The notes beneath the pieces are model-generated. The model worked only from the letters and a program-made list of their open reading frames with translations, did not search any database and had not been told where the DNA came from. Positions 24,811-34,005 of a DNA stretch of 64,000 nucleotides are shown here, in pieces. Each line of letters starts with the position of its first letter. Within the stretch, counting starts at the first letter, position 1. A program made the translations under genes and the position numbers. The stretch comes from Mesorhizobium kowhaii. Lineage in GTDB: Bacteria > Pseudomonadota > Alphaproteobacteria > Rhizobiales > Rhizobiaceae. The stretch spans positions 36,132-100,131 of the forward strand of contig NZ_MZXV01000001.1 of NCBI RefSeq assembly GCF_003253745.1. Reading direction: 5' to 3'.

Positions 24811-27624
24811 TTACCAGTTCGTGCCAGGCACGCGCAAACCAGCGGTATCGAATCCGGCCTTGCGCGCAACAAAAGGTAACAAGCGCTCGATCGCATGGAG
24901 GACGGTGCCGTCATAAGGAACGGGCTCCGATGGGTAATCATTCCAATCGAGACCCAGTTCGAGTAGCGGAAGTAACGTCTTTGATCGGCACCAGAACATG
25001 GTACCCAGCGGGAAATCGAAAAAGTCCGCCAGTGGCGTGGCGATGCCCATCCGTCTCGCCAAATCTTCAGCGATTTCCCTGTTGTCGTTCCAACCGACGA
25101 GGTGTGGATCCTCCGCCATCAATAGACCTATCGCGGGTTTCGATGCGAAGACTGCGGCAGCCAGGTCGAGCATCGCGTGTTCGCCCCCAACCAAGTTCTC
25201 CCAAAGGAAGTGGCGCCAAGCCTCGCCCATAGCCGCGTCCGTGCCCACGCTCCTCTTGGCATGTACGTGGCCGATTAGATCGTAGCGACCATCAAGCAAT
25301 CGCGGCAAGAATTCAGTAAGAAGCGGTCCGACATCGCGCCCCCTGTTGGGAACGATTGCCATCTCAACCGAACCGTGGTGGTCGCCAAACGCGGCTCGAA
25401 GATGTCTCGCTTTGGCGTCGGTGTCCGTGGACAGGAACAGATCGCAACGAGTGTGGTTACGCTTGAGCCGGAAAGCCAGATCATCAGCCAGATCTTCATA
25501 GTAAAAATGGGCATGAAGGGCTACACGCGGCATACCTTCCGACGGCGGATAAGTGTCATCGATAGGATTGAAAACGTCCCGGGACCATGGGCCGACGGGG
25601 CGCTCGGCGCGGAGCCAATGGGCTAAGGGGTGGGCTTTTCCCGGGCCGCACTCGCCTGGATTCACTTGTGCATAGCTTTGCGGATTGAAGCCCGCACAAG
25701 GGCGACGGAACTGTGGATTGGTCGTCGAATCGCCCGAAAGGCCCATGATGCTCCATTGCTGGAGGGTGCGCCGCCCAGCTTCCAACTCGGAAACCGGCGT
25801 CATACCTGGAGGAAGAACCATATCAAGGTCGACAGCAGCAGCCGCCATCAGGGTAGCAAGATCCTCGTCGTGAAGTGCTGCCGCAGATGATTTGCCCCAC
25901 TCATCGATTTGTTGAACGTAGGTGCTCATGTTGTAGGCCGCATGTCCTACTCGCGCCACTTCCGCTCCCAAGGCCTTTGTCTTATCGCGGTCGTCTGCCA
26001 GCCCGCACAAGATGACAGCTGCAGCATGACTATCGAGGTGAGGTGCGATGAGAGGGCGTGTCGCCACGTCGGCCCCTAAGATTTCCGCCGTTCCACAGGC
26101 TCCTTGGAAGCACACGGTCGGAATCCCGCGCACAACCGTATCGATAGCCACGTTTGGCTGCGGATCAAGCCGGGAACTGAGAAAGAAGGCGTCTGCAATG
26201 GCATATGCCGGCTCCAAATCCGATACCGCATCAAGCATCACCAGGCTATCTCCCAGATCCGACTGGGCTATCTGGTAGGCGAGATACGCGGAGTAGGCAC
26301 TGTCATGATCCGGATCGTACCCATCACCGATCCAGACAAATCGAAAGCGAATATTCGGTCGCAGCCGTTTCGCTGTGGCAGCTGCGCTTACAAAAAGATC
26401 AACGCCTTTGCGAAGGTGCACCGAGCCGGCGCCAAGCACCAGAAAGGAGGCCTCCTCCCCTTCGGGCCGCAAGCGAAGTAGGAATTCGTCTCTTTTTTTG
26501 TCAGTCCGCTCAAGGGCTGAGGACGCCGGCGGCGGATCGCTGCGCCCCTGAGCCATGATATGAATTCCAGGGCGCCTTTCGAGGCCAGGAAAGGCATCGT
26601 ACGAAGACTGCGCAACGATCTCGGCTGGAAATACGACATGCTGCGCCCAGTCATAAACGTTGCGCATCTTGGTTACAGGGCGCGTATAGTTGGCAAACTC
26701 ATGCACCAAAGCAACGCTCGGCACCCCACAGGAGGCCAAGGCAGGCACCATGATCTGCGTCTCTACGCTGTTGGCGATGGCATAAAGTGGTTTGAATTCC
26801 TCTGTGATCCGCTTGGCCAGCCGGGTCGCATCCAGCGAGTTCCAGTCCTCCCATGTCAACGGACCAACGGACGAGGCGGCAACGGCGATGAAGTCATTTT
26901 CCAGTTCTCCACCGCGCATCATAAGGGAGACCACCGTTGCCCTTTTTGCTAGTTCCCGGGCAATGTTCCAGCCTAACATCGGTGCGCCCGTTCTCGAAGC
27001 CTCGTGCGAAATCAGAAGTACAACCGGCTTTTCGGACTGCGACAAGGGCGGAAACTCCAACCTGTCAACGACAGACGCTCCTCGCCGACCTTCGCGCCTG
27101 CCATCGTGCTGGAAATGTAGCAATGGCGAAACCCCGACGCTCGCGACATCTGGATACCGTTCCCGATAGTAAGCCGCATCAAAGAAAGGCGATGCGCGCC
27201 AGCCCAACGGCTCACCAACCACTGCATAGTGCAACGCGGGGTCCATACCGGCGGGCAATCGGTGAGCGTAAAATTCAGCATCGAAGATAGGCGATAGTCT
27301 GAAGGCTGCAGCAAGATTTTCGGCTTCGTGCCTATTCGCGGGCAGCGGCCCCCCCAGAGCCGAGAGTTCTAGCCAGACATAAGCAGGCGGCTTGAACATC
27401 CCTGCCGTCTCGTAAAAAGGACGCAAGAAATCGCCGTTGAAACGCGCATTTGGCTCCAATCCAATCCGCCAGCCAATTTCGGCATAGTGCCCCACTGGAT
27501 CCCGTAGTTCCGGCCGATTGAGGGAGGAACGATAATAGTCGGGATCTACGAACCCCGTCATTTCCAGCATAGCGACGAATTCATGGCGAATTTCATCAGC
27601 CATTGCGCTCTCGCGATTATTCAT
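24811..27624 (-). CDS. Multidomain glycosyltransferase: GT4 plus RgpF-like domain
   Basis: A 937-residue protein. The N-terminal 190 residues are of the type found before GT4 domains (FVDPDYYRSSLNRPELRDPV). Residues about 200-560 form a GT4/GT-B fold (VVLLISHEASRTGAPMLGWN, FLVLGAGSVHLRKGVDLFVS, EPAYAIADAFFLSSRLDPQP). Residues about 690-930 match the rhamnan synthesis F (RgpF) family (HAHFYYEDLADDLAFRLK, NRGRDVGPLLTEFLPRLLDG, YDLIGHVHAKRS, DFPLGTMFWCRSKTL). Such proteins extend surface polysaccharides from the cytoplasm. ATG 27624 overlaps the stop of the coiled-coil methyltransferase by four bases (ATGA), a sign of a functional pair. Confidence 0.85.
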   Translation of the reverse strand: MNNRESAMADEIRHEFVAMLEMTGFVDPDYYRSSLNRPELRDPVGHYAEIGWRIGLEPNARFNGDFLRPFYETAGMFKPPAYVWLELSALGGPLPANRHEAENLAAAFRLSPIFDAEFYAHRLPAGMDPALHYAVVGEPLGWRASPFFDAAYYRERYPDVASVGVSPLLHFQHDGRREGRRGASVVDRLEFPPLSQSEKPVVLLISHEASRTGAPMLGWNIARELAKRATVVSLMMRGGELENDFIAVAASSVGPLTWEDWNSLDATRLAKRITEEFKPLYAIANSVETQIMVPALASCGVPSVALVHEFANYTRPVTKMRNVYDWAQHVVFPAEIVAQSSYDAFPGLERRPGIHIMAQGRSDPPPASSALERTDKKRDEFLLRLRPEGEEASFLVLGAGSVHLRKGVDLFVSAAATAKRLRPNIRFRFVWIGDGYDPDHDSAYSAYLAYQIAQSDLGDSLVMLDAVSDLEPAYAIADAFFLSSRLDPQPNVAIDTVVRGIPTVCFQGACGTAEILGADVATRPLIAPHLDSHAAAVILCGLADDRDKTKALGAEVARVGHAAYNMSTYVQQIDEWGKSSAAALHDEDLATLMAAAAVDLDMVLPPGMTPVSELEAGRRTLQQWSIMGLSGDSTTNPQFRRPCAGFNPQSYAQVNPGECGPGKAHPLAHWLRAERPVGPWSRDVFNPIDDTYPPSEGMPRVALHAHFYYEDLADDLAFRLKRNHTRCDLFLSTDTDAKARHLRAAFGDHHGSVEMAIVPNRGRDVGPLLTEFLPRLLDGRYDLIGHVHAKRSVGTDAAMGEAWRHFLWENLVGGEHAMLDLAAAVFASKPAIGLLMAEDPHLVGWNDNREIAEDLARRMGIATPLADFFDFPLGTMFWCRSKTLLPLLELGLDWNDYPSEPVPYDGTVLHAIERLLPFVARKAGFDTAGLRVPGTNW

Positions 27625-29246
27625 TGTGTGCGTCCCGGTCCAAGAACACGATTACGGACAAAGGCGCGGAGCCGGCTAGGAACGAGCCGCGACGCGCCAA
27701 GTATCCCAAAGCGTTTCAGAATGGCCTCAAGGCGGCGGCTCAGGCCCAAGTAGCGTTGCTCCCATTCGGCAGCTTGGCGCTCCAAATCCGCAACCCGGCC
27801 TTCCCATTCAGCATTTCGCTGTCGTAGTTCTTTGACCTCGGCATCTTGCCTAAGACGCGATTCAGCGAGGAGGTTCGCGTGGCCCCGGAAAGACGTTCTC
27901 AACACGTCTCGCTGCACGCTTGCCACGGCCAGCTCGGAGCGTACTTGCGTCAACTCGGACCGTAGCCCCTCAATGACAGTTTGGCTTCCCGACTGAGTCA
28001 AGGCCAAATCGGCTTCCGCAGTTTTGGTCCGTTCGACCTGTGTTTTGATAGCTTCACTAGCCGTTTCAATTTCGCGGGGGAGACCGGAAGCTAGCAATTC
28101 CGTCTGCCGCATGTGACTGCGAAGCTCTGCGTGGTCAGCATGGCTTCCCGACTGAGCCAAGGCCAAATCGGCTTCCGCTTTTTCGGCCCGTTCGATTTGT
28201 GCTTTGACGGTTTCACTAGCCGTTTCAATTTCGTGGCGGAGACCGGAAGCCAGCAATTCCGTCTGCTCCATGTGACTGCGAAGCTCTGCCTGGTCAGCAT
28301 GACTTCCCGACTGAGCCAAGGCCAAATCGGCTTCCGCTTTTTCGGCCCGTTCGACTTGTGCTTTGATAGTTTCACTAGCCGTTTCAATTTGGCGGCGGAG
28401 ACCGGAAGCCAGCAATTCCGTTTGCTCCATGTGACTGCGAAGCTCCGCGTGAGCGGCCGCGCCACTCTCTGCTCGCGCCAGGATTTCACCGATCTCGCTT
28501 GTTTCGATGAACAACGAATTGGGAATACTTGGAAGTTCCGATTCGGACGCAATCGCAATATTGTAAGGCGGTCGCGGCAAGCCATGACTGACCTCGTAGT
28601 GCGCCTCTCCTCGTCGCTCGAACGTCAGCGTTCTCGATATTCCAGCCTCGTCATCTGCGATAAGCGTTGATCCGAGCAGCGGTCTTTGAAGCAGTATCAA
28701 GACATTGCGGAACGCCCCCTTCAGCAGGGCCTCGAACTCTACACGCGAGAGCTCGTGCACATGATAGGGATTGGCAGGGCTTCCGAGCGGAGAATAGACA
28801 TCTCGTTCAGGAGACGAAAGGATCAGAAAACCGGTTGGCCGCAAGACGCGCTGAACCTCTGCGATAAACAGATCATGTTCAAAAAAATGCTCAAGCGTTT
28901 CGAACGATACGACCACGTCGACACTCGCATCTTCCAAAGGCAACTTGCGAGCGTCTCCTTGTTGATAGCGAAGGTTGGGAGCGACATAGCCCCCCTGGGC
29001 ATGCGCTACCGCCTTTTCGGACAACTCGACACCAACAACCGATCGCGCGACTTGGGCCAGAAGGGCGGAGCCGTAGCCCTCGCCTGAGGCGACATCGACA
29101 ACATCAAGGCCGCGGCAAAGAGCTCGGGCAAGAAAATAGCGATGAAGGTGCTCGATCTCCACCTGACCCGCCGTCGCGGTTGTTAACCGTTCTCCGGTCC
29201 ACTCTAGTACTTGCTGCGGCAGGACCCGTTCGAATATTTCTCCCAT
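27621..29246 (-). CDS. Methyltransferase with long tandem-repeat coiled coil (WbdD-like ruler candidate)
   Basis: A 541-residue protein. Residues 1-200 are a class I methyltransferase (motif I DVVDVASGEGYGSALLAQVA at 49-67; FETLEHFFEHDLFIAEVQRV; SSPERDVYSPLG). Residues 267-425 are three tandem copies of a 53-residue unit (AELRSHMEQTELLASGLRRQ at the start of each), all helical with heptad spacing. A further helical region runs to about 500, ending with a basic tail (LVPSRLRAFVRNRVLGPGR) likely at the membrane. The ATG at 29246 has no strong ribosome-binding site. Methyltransferase plus coiled coil is the arrangement of WbdD, which ends O-antigen chains and sets their length. Here no kinase domain is seen. 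Confidence 0.75.
   Translation of the reverse strand: MGEIFERVLPQQVLEWTGERLTTATAGQVEIEHLHRYFLARALCRGLDVVDVASGEGYGSALLAQVARSVVGVELSEKAVAHAQGGYVAPNLRYQQGDARKLPLEDASVDVVVSFETLEHFFEHDLFIAEVQRVLRPTGFLILSSPERDVYSPLGSPANPYHVHELSRVEFEALLKGAFRNVLILLQRPLLGSTLIADDEAGISRTLTFERRGEAHYEVSHGLPRPPYNIAIASESELPSIPNSLFIETSEIGEILARAESGAAAHAELRSHMEQTELLASGLRRQIETASETIKAQVERAEKAEADLALAQSGSHADQAELRSHMEQTELLASGLRHEIETASETVKAQIERAEKAEADLALAQSGSHADHAELRSHMRQTELLASGLPREIETASEAIKTQVERTKTAEADLALTQSGSQTVIEGLRSELTQVRSELAVASVQRDVLRTSFRGHANLLAESRLRQDAEVKELRQRNAEWEGRVADLERQAAEWEQRYLGLSRRLEAILKRFGILGASRLVPSRLRAFVRNRVLGPGRTQ
27972..28448 (-). repeat. Three tandem 159-bp repeats inside the coiled-coil gene
   Basis: Units at 28290-28448, 28131-28289 and 27972-28130 encode AELRSHMEQTELLASGL and the following 36 residues. 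The first two units differ at only a few residues; the third has diverged in its second half. All keep the reading frame, so unit number can change without a frameshift. Confidence 0.9.
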
Positions 29247-29274
29247 TTGATTGTCGCCAATTCCTCTCACTGGT

Positions 29275-30282
29275 CTAGTGCGCGGCGCCACTGACCGCCG
29301 ACCTGTCACGATGCGCTACGCTACCACCAAGATCCGCGAGTGTTTGGCTCAAGCCTTCAGAAAAGGAGAGAGTAGGTCGCCACCCCAACACCTCCCGAAT
29401 GAGCGAGATATCGAGCACGCTCACTGGAACATCAAACTTCCGACCGCGCTCATAGCGAACGTCCAATTTATGGGGGAGTTTTGATTCAAGTTCGGCAATG
29501 ACCCCGTTAAGGCTGACTCCCTCGCCACTCCCGATATTGAATACATGATGGCTGTCGAGCGGTAGTGCGCGTGCCAGCGCAACCAAGCCTGCTGCGGCAT
29601 CGGAGATGTGAATAAAATCACGTACGACTTCGCCATCGCCCCAGACGATTATTGGCTGCTGCGACAATGCGTGATGTAGGAACGTCGTTACCGCACCTAG
29701 GCCTTTTGCCAAATTCTGCCCTGCTCCAAAAGGATTGGCTAGACGCGCCACACGACAGTCGAGCCCGTAGAGAGCTCGATAGGTCCCCAGATACAGTTCA
29801 ATCGCAGCTTTACCAGCGCCGTAGGCGGTGATCGGACTTAAACGGTGATCTTCATGCACCGGAACGCGCAGCAGTTTCCCATAAACCGTACCGCCGGACG
29901 AAGCGAAGATCAGCCTTGGCGCCTGCGATCCTTTCTTTCGAAGCGCCTCTAGCAAACCCAGCGTTGGCGCCACATTGGTCGACAGATCAAGGGAGGGATC
30001 ATTGTTGGCGCTGGCAGGAACGGATGACCATGCATAATGGTGAATGACCGTGATCCCGTCGATCAGGCTATCCCATTGCGCGTTGGCAAGATCGAAACTG
30101 CGCCATGTGATTCGCTCGTCAAGTGCTGGAGCAAATGTCGGCTTCGAAAGTGAGCGCCCGGCTAAAACGACTTCACACCCGCTTTGCACCAAGATTGCTG
30201 CAACATGTCGGCCAATGAAGCCGCTTCCACCAAGAATCAGATGGCGTTCGACGACGTTGGGCTTTTCTACCTGAGATGACAT
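29275..30282 (-). CDS. NAD-dependent sugar epimerase/dehydratase
   Basis: A 335-residue extended short-chain dehydrogenase. The NAD site is LILGGSGFIGRHVAAILV (residues 15-32), the catalytic Tyr-x3-Lys lies in SPITAYGAGKAAIELYL, and LIFASSGGTVYGKLLRVPVH supplies the Ser/Thr. RDFIHISDAAAGLVALA and NIGSGEGVSLNGVIAELE are typical of GalE/RmlB-like sugar enzymes. It probably interconverts a nucleotide sugar (C4 epimerase or reductase); the exact substrate is not clear. It is the first gene of the operon that runs to 21752, and the next gene starts 28 bp after it. Confidence 0.8.
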   Translation of the reverse strand: MSSQVEKPNVVERHLILGGSGFIGRHVAAILVQSGCEVVLAGRSLSKPTFAPALDERITWRSFDLANAQWDSLIDGITVIHHYAWSSVPASANNDPSLDLSTNVAPTLGLLEALRKKGSQAPRLIFASSGGTVYGKLLRVPVHEDHRLSPITAYGAGKAAIELYLGTYRALYGLDCRVARLANPFGAGQNLAKGLGAVTTFLHHALSQQPIIVWGDGEVVRDFIHISDAAAGLVALARALPLDSHHVFNIGSGEGVSLNGVIAELESKLPHKLDVRYERGRKFDVPVSVLDISLIREVLGWRPTLSFSEGLSQTLADLGGSVAHRDRSAVSGAAH

Positions 30283-30451
30283 GCGGATATACTGTGCCGC
30301 TCCCGAACACGGTTAACTGCGATTGCGGGACCAGAATATTGAACCGCAATTCTTGATAGGCAGGAGTGGCAAGTGGCCGTCCCCAAGTCGTTCCGTACCC
30401 TGACTGCGCCAGCGCGTCAAAGCATATTGGTTTGACAGCTTGACATTATTA

Positions 30452-30660
30452 GAGCGTCGCGCGCTCTGCTGCGAAAGCGATCTGCGAAGCGGTGTAGCGG
30501 CCGTCAAATGCGGTCGTTCCGATCAAGGGCGCAGAGCAGCAGGGCGTGGTCTTGATGCATCGGACCCTTGATCTCATGATCCGGCAGAAGACGATGCTCC
30601 CGAACGCCTTGCGCGCTCACATGGCCGAATTCGGAATCGCCGGCGGCGCCGGCCTCGATA
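30452..30660 (+). pseudogene. IS110-family transposase fragment
   Basis: A plus-strand frame reads SAAKAICEAV, a stop TAG at 30495-30497, then RPSNAVVPIKGAEQQGVVLM and HRTLDLMIRQKTMLPNALRA with HMAEFGI. This is the conserved middle of IS110-family transposases, where the stop stands for a Gln codon. No termini are visible. Its right end coincides with the point where the endolysin gene on the other strand loses homology, so the element probably inserted into or deleted part of that gene. Confidence 0.75.
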
Positions 30661-30986
30661 TCCGGATCACGCTCGACGGCCTGAAGGTATTTCGCAACTC
30701 GGGACGGCCCGTAATTGACGGCGAAGTCGAAGACGGCATAATCGATGCCATTCGGCAGCTCAGCGCCCGCTACAGCATCCCAATAGAAGCGCCGGTAGAC
30801 TGTCGCCACCTGGGCGTCGGTGATATGGCGAAGATCGTCCTTCGTCGCATCGGCTTTCACGTAGCGGCGGAAGTTGGCAAGCGTTACGCCCTTCATGGTG
30901 GCGCCACCGGGATCGGCCGGATTGTCCGACCACAGCCCTTCCGATTTCAAGACGAGCGCGAGCGCCCGAGCGAAGTTGCGGTCCAT
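30660..30986 (-). pseudogene. GH108-type phage endolysin, 3' half lost
   Basis: Starts at ATG 30986 (AAAGGAAAACCC upstream). RALALVLKSEGLWSDNPADP followed by GGATMKGVTLANFRRYVKAD, DAQVATVYRRFYWDAVAGAE and YAVFDFAVNYGPSRVAKYLQ match GH108/N-acetylmuramidase endolysins, with the catalytic glutamate in KSEG. The frame stays open to 30504 but after about residue 105 it runs antisense through the IS110 fragment, so the peptidoglycan-binding C-terminal part is gone. A second broken copy lies at 62152. The enzyme is probably inactive. Confidence 0.75.
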
Positions 30987-31079
30987 GGGTTTTCCTTTCG
31001 GATGATGATTGGCTATGCTAGGATTGAGAAATGCGATTTCTGCGCAATATCCTGTACCCGACTCGGATGCACCCGCTGG

Positions 31080-31205
31080 CACTCGTCGGCCACGACGGAC
31101 TATGACAGTGAGTGGCGGTATGACCGAGTGGCGGACGTTTGGGAGAGCCGCCCGTTGTCTGAGGAAGCGCGGGATTTCACCATTGCGTGGTGGAAGATAC
31201 GGTAG
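31080..31205 (+). pseudogene. Possible C-terminal fragment of a small W-rich protein
   Basis: A plus-strand frame ends DSEWRYDRVADVWESRPLSE and EARDFTIAWWKIR. It has no in-frame start nearby. The pattern is similar to the end of the small protein at 56899 (DSWEVRPMTPEEEAKAFWWC), so it may be a relic of the same family. Evidence is weak. Confidence 0.3.
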
Positions 31206-31245
31206 TCACCTTCACTTTCCAAAAGCTTTCAGCTAAACGGAAGGC

Positions 31246-32385
31246 ATGGGTGGGCACACAAATCCAAAAGCGCTAATCTTCCCGCTCACCGGGCTTCGGT
31301 TCTTCGCCGCTTTTGCTATTGTTCTTCATCACATTGGTGGGTTGTTCGGAATACCGGCCACGACGTTTCAAGGCTGGAACCTTGCTCACGGTGTCTCCGT
31401 CTTTTTCGTTTTGTCAGGGTTCGTGCTAACCTATTCCTACCCTGCGCTGAATAAGCCAGGGGACACCCGTCAGTTTTATTCTGGCAGAATCGCAAGGATT
31501 TTGCCGGCGCATTTAATCACCTTGCTGGCAGCAGTCGCGTTAGGCGTGCCCTTCGCCGCCCCATATTTTTTCGCAAATGCCTTCTTGCTGCAAAGCTGGA
31601 TACCAACCGGCGACTATTTCTTCAGCTACAATGCCGTGAGCTGGAGCATCTCCACCGAGATGGGGTTTTATCTCGTTTTTCCCCTCCTGATCCGCAATTT
31701 CGCATCAACATGGCATTGGAAACTGGCCGCATGTTTTGCTTCTTCTGCGGCGATGGGACTGCTTGCCGGGTACCTCGGGCTGCCTTTTTATAGCGGCGGT
31801 AAAGATGCCGTTGTCCAAGGGTTGGCGATGGTCAACCCCATCTCTCGGATCTTCGAATTCTGCCTCGGCATGGCGGCTGCATTGTTGTGGTCGCGCTCCC
31901 GCGACGGTCTATCACGCCTTCCGTTTGCTTCATGGGCCGTTATCGAGTTGGTCGGTGTCGTGTTGCTCGTCTGGGGGCGCAGCTGGATCGACGCGATCCT
32001 GCAACCAGTCATGCATTCAGGCGCCATGAAGTTCTGGACAGGTGATTCACTTTCGCCAGCGTTTCCGGCTGCCTTGTTGCTCATAATTCTCGCATCAAGC
32101 ACCGGACCGCTGGCGAGGTTCCTCGGCTGCCGCCCCGTGAGGTATCTTGGCGAGATTTCATTCGCGATCTACTTGACCCATCAGCTCGTTATGAGGCTCT
32201 TTTTCGGGTATCCGCAAATCTTTGGCAGGTTGCCAGATCAGTGGGTGCTATGGGCCTATCTTTTAACCGTCATCGTCGCGTCAGCCGCGCTGCATCTGGC
32301 CGAAAACCCGGCTAGAAAGATGATTATGGCATGGTTTCGCACTAAAGCTACGCCTATGTCCGTTCAAACCAGCCCGATAGCTTAA
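31246..32385 (+). CDS. Acyltransferase 3 family membrane protein
   Basis: A 379-residue protein with about ten helices of the acyltransferase-3 (OafA/NodX/WecH) family: LTGLRFFAAFAIVLHHIGGL with the catalytic histidine, GVSVFFVLSGFVLTYSYP, FYSGRIARILPAHLITLLA with the conserved R-x-x-R, and SWSISTEMGFYLVFPLLI. Members O-acylate surface sugars at the inner membrane. The ATG at 31246 has GGAAGG very near; GTG 31252 is an alternative. It stands alone in the plus direction at the right edge of the polysaccharide island. Confidence 0.85.
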   Translation: MGGHTNPKALIFPLTGLRFFAAFAIVLHHIGGLFGIPATTFQGWNLAHGVSVFFVLSGFVLTYSYPALNKPGDTRQFYSGRIARILPAHLITLLAAVALGVPFAAPYFFANAFLLQSWIPTGDYFFSYNAVSWSISTEMGFYLVFPLLIRNFASTWHWKLAACFASSAAMGLLAGYLGLPFYSGGKDAVVQGLAMVNPISRIFEFCLGMAAALLWSRSRDGLSRLPFASWAVIELVGVVLLVWGRSWIDAILQPVMHSGAMKFWTGDSLSPAFPAALLLIILASSTGPLARFLGCRPVRYLGEISFAIYLTHQLVMRLFFGYPQIFGRLPDQWVLWAYLLTVIVASAALHLAENPARKMIMAWFRTKATPMSVQTSPIA

Positions 32386-32524
32386 TACGAGAACCACTCG
32401 CGCAGGGATACGTGTTGTCGTGGTTGAAGATCGTTACGGTTCCTGATGCGGCAGCGAGCTCCCGACAGCTGCGCGGTTTGGTTCAAGACGACAAGCGGCT
32501 CCAGCTGCACCGTTCTCTGCCCGT

Positions 32525-32854
32525 TCATTGGATGATCTCCAGCTTTCTAGGGATGACGTTGATCGCGGCCGCCGTGTCTGCCGCGCGCACGTCGGCCTTC
32601 ATTCGACGGCGATCGACATCGAGGGCGGCGATGGCTTTGTCCTGGCTGGCGACAGCGATGATCGCCAGCCGATCGGCTTCGTCGGCAAATGAGCGCACTG
32701 CCGAGTTCCGCGCTGCGATGGCCCGCGCGACCTTGCGCTGGTGCAGCGCGCCGAGCGGCCCGATCAGGTCGTTGATCTTCCGCGCGTAGTGCCAGTCGAT
32801 CCGGGCTTCGGCCTCCGGGCGAAGGACGTCGGCCCTACTCAATTTCAACGACAT
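32525..32854 (-). CDS. Hypothetical helical protein (phage-like)
   Basis: A 109-residue protein not recognised. It is rich in Ala, Arg and charged residues (KVARAIAARNSAVRSFADEA, AIIAVASQDKAIAALDVDRR) and predicted to be mostly helical. The start overlaps the end of another minus-strand frame (stop at 32835) by 20 bp, so the two look like a coupled pair, as in phage operons. An endolysin remnant lies 1.5 kb away, which fits a prophage origin. Confidence 0.5.
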   Translation of the reverse strand: MSLKLSRADVLRPEAEARIDWHYARKINDLIGPLGALHQRKVARAIAARNSAVRSFADEADRLAIIAVASQDKAIAALDVDRRRMKADVRAADTAAAINVIPRKLEIIQ

Positions 32855-33045
32855 GAACTGCTTCCATGATGAGCCAGGGCGGGGTGATGGTGATGATGAC
32901 GGGGCCGGGCTCGTCCAGCTCGATCGAAGTCTCTGTCGCCGGCACGATCACGCTGTCGACCAAGACGTCGAGCGTGTTAGGTCCTTGATTTTCGTAGTTG
33001 GGTGTGGGGTAGTGGCTGCGGCGTTGTTCGCTCGTGATTCAATGT
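32835..33045 (-). pseudogene. 5'-truncated hypothetical protein (phage-like)
   Basis: A minus-strand frame without ATG ends PNTLDVLVDSVIVPATETSI and ELDEPGPVIITITPPWLIME. It is open from a TGA at about 33045 and stops at 32835, inside the next gene. TTG or GTG codons near 32970 might start a shorter protein. The family is not recognised. It is most likely the 3' part of a phage gene. Confidence 0.4.
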
Positions 33046-33152
33046 CAATTAGCAGCCGCGAGCTGAGATCTGCTTGCAAACATCCGTCCAGCATGGACCG
33101 CTCTTAAGGCATATTCCTGACGTTTCTAACCATCGAGCTCGGTAATGCGTAA

Positions 33153-33872
33153 ATGATTATAGCGCACTCAAAAAAGTTTATTCTCATGTCGCCGTGGAAG
33201 ACTGCGAGTTCTACATGTCACGCAAGTTTAGGTCAGTACAATGAGAGTGTGTATCCGCGTTTCTTTTATTATAATGGATTCCTCAATCGTGTTGTAACTC
33301 AACATGCCACTCTTGCCGATTTGACAGCGCTTCCCGAAGGCAAACTAGGATACAAAGTAGCGGCTTTTGTAAGGAACCCTTACGATCGTGCCTATTCTGG
33401 ATTTATTCAAATACAGCGGGACTTTCAAGAGCAGCCCAAGGTAGAAATCGAGCCAGCTTGGATCACACATTTGTTGAGAGCGCAGATCGCTACTAACATG
33501 TCGCGAGTGATATCAGCAGGTTTCAACTTTGATGCTTGGATCAACTTATTGCCAGACTATGAAGTATATGAACCCGGTCACAACACAAACATGGTGCTGC
33601 ACCCCTGCCATTATTGGACGCACGTGAATGGTGAGCAGCTCGTAGGGTTTGTCGGAAAGGTCGAGCAATTCGAGCACGACTTCCATCGATTTTGTGACTA
33701 CGTGGACATTGAGCCGCCGGTAGTTCAACTGTCGAATGTCTCTGAACATGAGACCGAACCGACGACAGGTGACACCTGCAAATATGCCGGGAGAATGTCT
33801 AGGCGAGCATTGGACCGTATAAACGAACTTTTCGCCAAAGACTTTGAGCTTTTTGGATATGATATGCTCTGA
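33153..33872 (+). CDS. Sulfotransferase family 2 protein
   Basis: A 239-residue sulfotransferase (PF03567 type). The 5'-phosphosulfate loop is FILMSPWKTASSTCHASLG with the conserved lysine and KTASSTC; the 3'-phosphate motif is VAAFVRNPYDRAYSGFIQIQ (Arg, Ser). It should move sulfate from PAPS to a hydroxyl group of a sugar or other surface molecule. Its DNA is clearly richer in A+T than the neighbours (for example TTATTATAATGGATTCC), a sign of recent transfer. No PAPS-synthesis genes lie in the window. Flanked by phage and autotransporter relics. Confidence 0.8.
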   Translation: MIIAHSKKFILMSPWKTASSTCHASLGQYNESVYPRFFYYNGFLNRVVTQHATLADLTALPEGKLGYKVAAFVRNPYDRAYSGFIQIQRDFQEQPKVEIEPAWITHLLRAQIATNMSRVISAGFNFDAWINLLPDYEVYEPGHNTNMVLHPCHYWTHVNGEQLVGFVGKVEQFEHDFHRFCDYVDIEPPVVQLSNVSEHETEPTTGDTCKYAGRMSRRALDRINELFAKDFELFGYDML

Positions 33873-34005
33873 CGTTTGCAGAAAATCGATACCACCTCCG
33901 GTCAAGGGTCATCGTACTCATTAAGGCATGCCATTGCATCAAGCTGCTCTGATTTCACCTGTTGCAACAGTCCGTTGTTGAATGGATGGGCGAATATGAC
34001 CAATC

